Part shown: piece after piece, positions 56,677 to 64,000 of the stretch
How positions within the stretch are numbered: the first letter of the stretch is position 1
Layout of the letters: every line of letters begins with the position of its first letter
Origin: Oscheius tipulae
Lineage: Eukaryota; Nematoda; Chromadorea; Rhabditida; Rhabditidae
DNA length: 64,000 nucleotides
Reading direction: 5' to 3'
NCBI GenBank assembly: GCA_037178975.1
Contig: JASJZH010000003.1
Span: 8,122,001 to 8,186,000, forward strand
Made by a program: the position numbers and the translations under genes
The notes under the pieces: model-generated
Told to the model about the DNA's origin: nothing
Databases searched by the model: none
Seen by the model: the letters and a program-made list of their open reading frames with translations, nothing else

Positions 56677-59600
56677 TTATGTACTGAAATGGCTTCCACG
56701 CAAGTGCCAATGAGGCATGCTAACATTGGAGTGGATCACAACAGGGCACAACTTCTTGTTTCCGTGCAAAATGTAAAGGAATTTCTCTTTAGAATCGGGC
56801 ATCCTCTTTCCTGCTTGAAGAACTACATCGACTCTTTGCTCCTCGTCAGTTTCTATCTCCTAAAAATTGTTCTCGTGGACTTATCAGTCTGAACCTTACC
56901 TTAATCTCCCCTCTATCAATACGACAATTGTGAACTAGGCAGTTTTTGAGGACAGTTTGAAATGGAGAAGAGGTGACTGGCTCGATGTGTCCAATGACCG
57001 TTATCTAAAAGCGCAATACAGTAAGTAGCGATAGAACATCACTATACCTCATCAATGGTAGTCCTATATGTCTCGGCATATTGGAAGACGAGGAGAGCTA
57101 TGATCCTGTGTGGGTCATGAGTGTTTTTGACATCTACTGTATAGGAAGAGCATTCCCGCGATACTCTGAAAACTTGTTGAGGGAACATACGATGACACGT
57201 ACCTATCAGTTAATGTTAAAAAATGGGATACTTCACGGTTTGGTGTTAAGCCGTATAGGAACTTTACAGATTCCAAAATCTTAGTGGCTCCGATGTTCTT
57301 TCGATAAGCTTCGAGCTTCGGGAAACGTCCAGTGAAGATTCTCTCGTCAATTTTCTTCAGCTTTCGAATAAGCTCTTCTCCATCAAGTTTTCCCGAAATG
57401 TGAGGACGGGTAAGTAAATCGTCTGTTTTGTTTAGTCCCTAACCTTCGGTTTGAAATTGGCTTTTTTACTTACAGCATAAATCCATAAGAACAATGTCTC
57501 AATAGCCTTCCGATCTACAACATTCTGAGCTCTTGGCAGATAAATGACGGATACGATCCGTTCAAAAATGTCTTCGACCTCCCTATCCTCCTCACAAGTT
57601 GACTCCTATACAAACTTTTTACGCTTAATAGGAAACAAAAGTACCTTCAAAAGAGTAAGTGCCATCCTCAGTTCGAGATCATCGAAATTTTCAAATCTGT
57701 TTCTGGCAGCATAATGGAAAACAATAAGCCGTAGAGCATTGCTCTTCTTGGACTGTACAGCAGAGTGAAAAAATTGTTTGAAGCCTGAGTAAGAGGTAGT
57801 CCTCTCAATAAGAGAACGCAAAGAAACGGCTGCAGAGAGACAGACTCTAGTAGGAAAAGCCAAACAGTCGAGTTCCAACAAAGGGACTACGATGATGAGG
57901 CGGAAAGATGCGTTGATGTTGGGATGAATAGTCATTCTGTCCTTCATCTTATCAAAAATATCCAGAGATTTTGTATCCGACAAAGTAATCGCTAGCCAAG
58001 TCAATTTTTCCAGTAACGTCTCAAAATTTCTTAAAGGTAAACTTTAAAGAGAACTCAAAGAAACTAACTGTAAAGCATATTCTAGAAATGAGGTCCACTG
58101 GACAGGCGTTCCTCTTGCTACCTCTTTCACAGCAACAGCTACTTCACAGCATGGTTGAACTAGAGAGATTAAAACAGGTTCTCTAAACAAGATATTTCAA
58201 GTTAAGAAAGATTTTTCACCTGCAATCCGCTGTCCAAATGATTCGTCCAAGCATTTTAATTTGATCAGGCTCTTCATAACTGTCAAGAGCTGACTGGATA
58301 TCTTTATGTGTGAGGTTGTTTCTGAATAAATTGAGTTTGAAATGAGTTAACTAACCTTTTGTCTATGTTATGCAAACCAACGTGTAGAACTTTTCTCTGC
58401 TCAGCATCCATGAATGGAAAACAATAAGCCCAAAGCAGTTTGGTTAATTCTTCCGTTGCCTTGCTTTTTTCAAATTTCTGAAGTCACATTGTAAGAGGGG
58501 TAACGGAAAAAATACCTCATTGCACAGGTCAATCAATTTCTCCACATCGACATTATAAAAATCGGAAAGATTTGAGAAGTTTCTTATAAACAGGACAGCG
58601 TCCGTTGCCCAGTTTGCAATCTCGTCAAACTTTTCTTCTTCAACTTTCAGCTTCCCCTCAGCAGCCGTCAGAGCTCGCTCCTTATCTTTCAGCTGTTCTT
58701 GAGTCTCATGGGCAACAGCGAGAAGTTCCACAGCGCCTTCATCATCCAAATCTTCTTCTTTCTTGCCCAACAATTCCAACATTTTAGTCTCTGTCTCGTC
58801 CAGTAGGGTAAGATCTCGTCGCACAGCTGATCTGGCTTCGTCACTGGCTTTTTGTACCTCTGGCCAATTGCTTCTACCCAAGGCGACTATAATCTTTCCT
58901 TTCAACTCCTCTTTGCTGAAAGTTTGACTTGAGTACATACTAAAATAACTATTACCTGTAATCCATGTTGAGGCTCATGAACTTCCACTTGTCCAGACAT
59001 AAACCATTTTTAGTGCTTGGAGAAGAAATGAACAAACGGAAGCCTTCTCCGACTTCAGTTTCTTCTTCATCGAGCAGAATAATCTGAAACAAAGTATTAG
59101 AGTGATCGATTGAAACAATAATGTTCACCCTCTTTCCATCCTTTGTTCCAAACTCTAATCTACCAAGAGTTTCTCGCATCCATGAAGAATCTCTTGCAAA
59201 CAAAACTGTTCCAGCAGCACAGTGTTTTCGGAGATCCTTCTCATCCAGCCTGGATAACAATACAGCTTCAGTTAACATCTGGCTGACAGTAGACCAGCCT
59301 CTTCCTAAGTTTTAGTTTTCAAAAAGAACATTTATATAGTACCGTAGTCATTGTACAATAGGAAGGGGAAACTGCAGAGACCCAAGAGCGACTCGTTGTC
59401 AACATTTGTTGTTTGGAATTTTTTTGGAAGTACGCATTCCTCAATTTTTCTCATTGAATTCTAAAAAGTTTCGAAATGAAAAAAAAAACTGGTAGGTACC
59501 ATCAGGCAGGCACCATCCTTCGTTCAAATTTTTGGCGCGAACTTCCCGATTTATGCCGAATCAAGTTTAATGTTATCTTAAGGCCATCTTACTGTTTCTA

Positions 59601-62600
59601 AGTATGTTTTTTGATCTCAGCGTGTAAAATAACCTCATGGAAAGAGAAACTGCTCGAAATATAGCAGAAATATGCGTATAAGAGGATAGCCGATATAAGC
59701 CAAATATTTGGACGAAGGGTGGCCTGTCGAGGCATATCCTACTTGTCGTTCAGATTGATTTTCGCTTGAATATTTTTGCAGGGCAATTGATGCTGTAAGG
59801 CAGTGATGAGGTAGCTGCTGGAGGTCATCTCGTATATTCTGCATCTTTACGAGCCATTTTTCTTTTTCGCCTTCTAAAAGAAAACGTTCTCTAACTCAAT
59901 TAATGAGAAAACCTAATGCGGCAACAAGCCTTTCAGCTCTGTCAATTCTTGCTTCACAGGTTGAAATCTGGGTTTGAAGGTCTTGTTTCTTTTGGCTCAT
60001 TTGTCCAAATTGGTCGGATAAATGCTGCAGTTTTTCGGTCACTTTCTGAATTGATATTCCTGCTACTTGAAAAGGTAAATCTTGCCTGCAAAGCCTTGCG
60101 CTTGACTTCCAACTGCTTCAAGTGAGTTTTGACCAAAAGCTCTGCCTTTCGCAGCTTTTCTTTCTTTGGCTCGACGATCCTCGAAATCCTGTGGTAATAT
60201 TCAATGGCTATCACCCAAAGACACAATCCTTCGGCTGCGAGCGAGCATTGTTTGATATGTTCTGGATCGAACTCTGGTTTTGACAAGTATCTATCTTTAA
60301 CAATCTGCATTGTCTTTCTTGATATTTGATCTCTTGGAAAAGTTCGGATCCTGGTCAAGAAATGAAGATCTGACAGCATTTTGAGTCCCTTTGGCCAGTA
60401 GTCATTCACAAAGCCACCGTCCTAAAAACACTTTCACGATTTGGTGGCCTTATTCGTCCGATGAGAAATGAAGAATGTTTGTTCGGACGGGTAAGGTGAA
60501 GATGAATCGGTGGGAAATAACTTACAGGGTTGGGTACTCTGGCCGGAGCTTCTCCAAGTAGAATGCAAACGGCCTCCATGCAAATTCGAACTCCGTAGGG
60601 CGGGAAACGCATGGTTTTAAGAGTCGAGACATCACTTTGATTCAACGTCTCAAGAGCTTCAATAGATGCTTCCAAAGCTGGGTAGGCATTAGCTAGATCA
60701 GCTTCACAGTCGGCCTGAAGTAAGAATATCTTTAGATGTTTGAAACAATTACTCTGAGCGTCTGTGCAGATTGAGCAGCAAACTGACTCTTAGCTTCGTT
60801 GGCAGCCACGACCTCCCGAGCATTCTCAACCTCGATGGTCTCCCTTTCAATGCTGCTCATTAGAATGCTTGTCTCAATCGAGGTACGCAGCAGTTCAGGT
60901 CGTAGCCGAGAGAGTTCCACTTGAAGGGAAGCGGTCTGTTCTTCTGCCAGTCGCAACTTTTCCATTCCACGTTCATATCTGGAACAGTGAATCTGATAAC
61001 GAAGATGCTTACCTGTTCATAATCTTGTTGACAGATTCTCTTCTTGCCTGAGCAATATGGACAAACAATTTTGTCAAGCCGATCCGATCTTGCTCCTCTA
61101 CTACCTGCTCCAACTTCTTGATAAAGTTTTCCTTAGTCAGAGTTGTATCGAAGATCTTAGACTTTTCCAGGATAGTAGAAACGGCGAAGGAAATACTGTC
61201 GGTGAAGATCGTAGGAGACCATTCGATTACAGAGACTTCTGTGAGCTGAAAAAGTAATAGCGTAACTGCACATGAGCCGATTTTACGGCGTTTGGTATGG
61301 TCTACAACTTTGCAAAACATCATGAACTTGTGTGTGTTTTGTTGTTCTACTTGTGTAAGTATCACCTCGTTGTGCTTGTCGTAAAATTCCTTGAACTTCT
61401 GTTTCGGCACCAAAATGCATATTTTCAAGAACTGCTTCAGTGCTGCCGCTATTCGTCTCCAGACACCTCGTCCTTCAACAGTGTGCTTTTCACAAAACTC
61501 AGTGACCAGTTGTTGGGAAAGATAAGCTGGCGGGACACATCTGGACACGACTAGGGAATGTACATGAAGAAGGAGAAGTGAATCACAAGCAACTGTAAGA
61601 AGTACAGGTCTATCTTCCAGAAGGACTATTCGAAGTGCCTGAAAGCTGTCACAGTTGCGTACTTTGTGACTTACCTGATGAATATCAGTGCTTGTCAAAA
61701 CTCCAACGTCTTTCTGTACTTGCTCAATGTTAGCCAGTTTTGCGGCCAGATCAATCCAATACTCCGAAATATTTTTGAAATCCGTACCTACAACCAGTGA
61801 GCATCCAGCCGAGAGCAGACATTTTTCTATGAGTGACAGTCTCCAAACGCTGTGTTCCGTAATTATTGGTTCATCATCAAGAATGGGACCCATTCTTTTT
61901 TGGTGTCTAAGCCTGAAAGTTTGGGTCATTTTATAGTCAAAAAGTGTACTCTTGATAGACGACAACCAGTTCGTTTGGTTCAAACAGCTCTCCCTTTCTG
62001 ACAATTTTTGATGCGGAGTTGAAACCAGACGACAGTTCACGTTTTAGTCTGTAGAAATTTCGATGATTTTTAGTAAATTCCGTACCTGGCATGTTCTCTG
62101 CTGACTTTTGCTACCTCCTCCAAGCTATTTACCAGTTGACTTCTTATAGCGTCTTCAACATCTTTACCATATCCTCCCTCATTAATCACATTTTCGTATG
62201 CTTCTAGTGGGAATTCATGTTCACTTAATGACTTTTGATCCGATATAGTGAACAAGAATCGTCTTAGTCGTTCGGGGTAATATGGGATTGCCTCAGAGCT
62301 AGTGACTATGAAACGTCGCGATTGATTCTTTCTCAGGAACTCATGCAGAACTTTTGAAGAAAAATTGAAATCTTTGAGACAGAAAACGACGTTCTTCTCA
62401 CCACCACTAAAACTGGTATTATAATTTTAACTTTGAAACTTACAACAGAAGTTCAGATCTTTTCAAGAAATCCCCAATATCCAACTGGTTATTCATAGTG
62501 TTGAGATTCATCTCGACCGTGATCAGTTCTTTCGTTTCCAGAAAGGCGATGACTCGTTCAAGCTGACTTGAATGCCCGTGAGAAGAATGAAGGAACAGTG

Positions 62601-64000
62601 TGTATCCAGCGTTATAAACCTGCTCCAAAACAGACTCCCAAGCCAGTGCGGGTGGAAATATAAAGCCTGGGAATATTTCTTGAAAGTCTTTCTGAAAGAC
62701 AATCATTGCATTTATCTTAAAATTGTAACCATGTGCTTCTTGACAAGCTCATCTTCAAGGCTCAGGCTGTTCAGAACAAATAACACAATTTGTGGCAAGT
62801 TGGCTTCTACCAGTATGGGTGAAAGCACGGCTACACGATCCTTGAACATTTTTCCTACGAAACCCGGCATGTCCTTGATAAGAGCTGACATAGCTATTGT
62901 ATCAGAAAGACCGAAAGCGGCTGGCCAAGTGTCGATCTGTAAGTTGTTATCATCGCAGAGTATTCAGATATACCACACGTATGATACAACATTTTTGTAA
63001 CGAAATCTCTCACCATTGAATCAAAACGTAGAACTGGGACATGTCCATCCAGCTCCACTGGTATAAAATTACATTCATAAATGATTTTCTGCGAGGGGTT
63101 ATCCAGTGCTGGTAGCGAATAAGAGGAGAGCTGAACTTACTTATTACAATTTACGGTTATCTTACTTTAGGACATTTATTAGCCTGAAGTATCCAAGAGA
63201 TTTTGTCGTCGTCATCATCAAGAATAAGCCAGCCGGTCTTTCCTTCCAAGAACTCCTCCTCTGAGATTATACTGCTTTCTTCCTTATTTGCTACCCTCTT
63301 TAAGAGTGTGCTCTTTCCAGAAAGACTGTCGCCAAAAACAATGATAGCTTGGTGAGAGGACAGTAACTGTAGCAGCTCTTTCTCTTTCCGATCGATTGAA
63401 GACGCGAGCTTGAGATCTGGGAAAAGGTGCGTAAACTTTGTCCAGTCCTTAAAATTCCTGAGTTTTTAAATTGTTAAAAATAATACCTTGTCGGTAATCT
63501 GTGGGCTGAAACTATTGTACAGAGCAAGACTTGTGGATTCCTTTTCTGTTTTCTCTTGAGTTTTCCACAAAACAATCTCTTTCAAAATACTGTCCAGAGC
63601 TCCTCTTGATAGTTGGCTGATGTTGAAAATTAAAGGTAGCAGATCTACAAACTGCATAATTTTTTGGGCAAGTCTAAAAACAAGTTTTAATGGAAAACGT
63701 GAACGACAGACTGGTTTGTTTCAGAAAAGCCGCAAATTAGAAGTTTTGAAATCAAGTGGTTTTTCAAATTTTCCGAGATGTGTAGCATTTTCCCAGCAGA
63801 AAAAGAAAGAGACATCAGTGAAGCGTTAACCGGAATCTCTCCACCATCTACCAGGACTTTATTGGAACCTGAAAATATAACCTGGAACCTGTATACAGTG
63901 GTACAATAACGTAGCGTAAAATAATTTTATGCGAAAACAAAAACAGCTCAAATAAACCAACCAGCAACAGTATTGTTATAGACGTCATTCATAGCCTCCG
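56677..64000 (-). CDS. Divergent axonemal-like dynein heavy chain, C-terminal half (5' end beyond window)
   Basis: Many minus-strand exons with introns of about 40 nt run from the window edge to a TAA at 56677. In order: end of AAA2; AAA3 with Walker A FGDSLSGKST (near 63320) and a Walker B-like WLILDDDDD; AAA4 (near 61800), where the Walker A is replaced by SLVVGTDFKNISEYW; the first stalk coil (MEKLRLAEEQTASLQVELSR, near 60960); ADCEADL and TLKTMRFPPYGV of the stalk tip; PEFDPEHIKQCS and EGLCLWVIAIEYY; the return coil ending RIDRAERLVAALEGEKEKW; a weak AAA5 with WLISAILLYAY; the AAA5-AAA6 linker coil; AAA6 with INASFRLI; and a degenerate C-terminal domain ending MPHWHLRG. The stalk words match axonemal rather than cytoplasmic dyneins. 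Much of the motor is eroded. Confident exons include 63673-63487, 63447-63166, 63130-63014, 62936-62730, 62691-62444, 62406-62086, 62048-61950, 61912-61675, 61638-61366, 61245-61013, 60978-60753, 60714-60526, 60421-60086 and 60045-59913. Confidence 0.82.

Noticed and set aside
60046-60085. Frameshift mutation in dynein
   Set aside because: A GC-AG intron explains the phase change and restores family spacing, so a broken gene need not be assumed.
1-64000. CRISPR arrays, bacterial operons or phage genes
   Set aside because: Introns, snRNA, mariner and animal gene families show this is eukaryotic nuclear DNA; no direct-repeat/spacer array was seen.

Overview
This window is animal nuclear DNA, most likely from a nematode. 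Genes are split by very short introns, often 37-45 nt, flanked by GT...AG. At about ten genes a consensus 3' splice acceptor (TTTCAG or similar) lies 2 to about 20 nt upstream of the start ATG with no matching donor, as expected for spliced-leader trans-splicing. A U2 snRNA gene reads like the nematode form as I remember it, and a globin and a transthyretin-like secreted protein are of nematode type. There is no bacterial-style operon. The species cannot be named from the sequence.

Layout, left to right. 1-916 (-): 3'-incomplete eIF4H-like RRM/RGG protein with tRNA-like relics in an intron. 2102-4573 (+): GLOD4-type glyoxalase-domain protein with a MITE in its large intron. 5213-5770 (-): unrecognised intronless gene. 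6180-17589 (+): muscle-type myosin II heavy chain in 25 exons. It ends after a short proximal rod, lacks light meromyosin, and carries a U2 snRNA gene plus coding-like antisense segments in its introns. 17859-18380: long-TIR MITE. 18895-19898 (+): AT-hook-like nuclear protein. 20293-20487 (+) and 20497-20908 (-): a convergent pair, a possible tail-anchored microprotein and a transthyretin-like secreted protein. 22352-24129 (+): unknown basic protein.

24451-31712 is a giant inverted duplication: two 3389-bp arms with no length change between them, around a 484-bp spacer. Each arm carries two small divergent kinase genes, A and B. The copies differ at the arm edges: right A has a different first exon, and left B is cut off in its C-lobe.

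32610-32991 is another MITE. 33073-34338 is an apparently intact mariner with a 359-codon DD34D transposase, inside a repeat whose unoccupied relative lies at about 35.34 kb. 36986-39555 (-) is Distal-less (Dlx/ceh-43), flanked by several kb without convincing genes. 46013-47107 (-) is a nematode-type globin with Tyr where the proximal His is expected. 51875-53758 (-) is an alpha-arrestin with a PPSY motif. 56100-56646 (+) is a KCTD-like BTB protein. 56677-64000 (-) is the C-terminal half of a very divergent, axonemal-like dynein heavy chain, incomplete at the window edge.

The genes do not form one pathway. The main points for follow-up are the palindromic kinase cluster, the rodless muscle myosin with its intronic U2 gene, the degenerate dynein and the globin lacking the F8 His. 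All exon models come from reading splice signals and frame by eye. The full models for myosin, kinases A and B, the arrestin C-terminal exons, globin, Dlx and GLOD4 keep frame through every junction.
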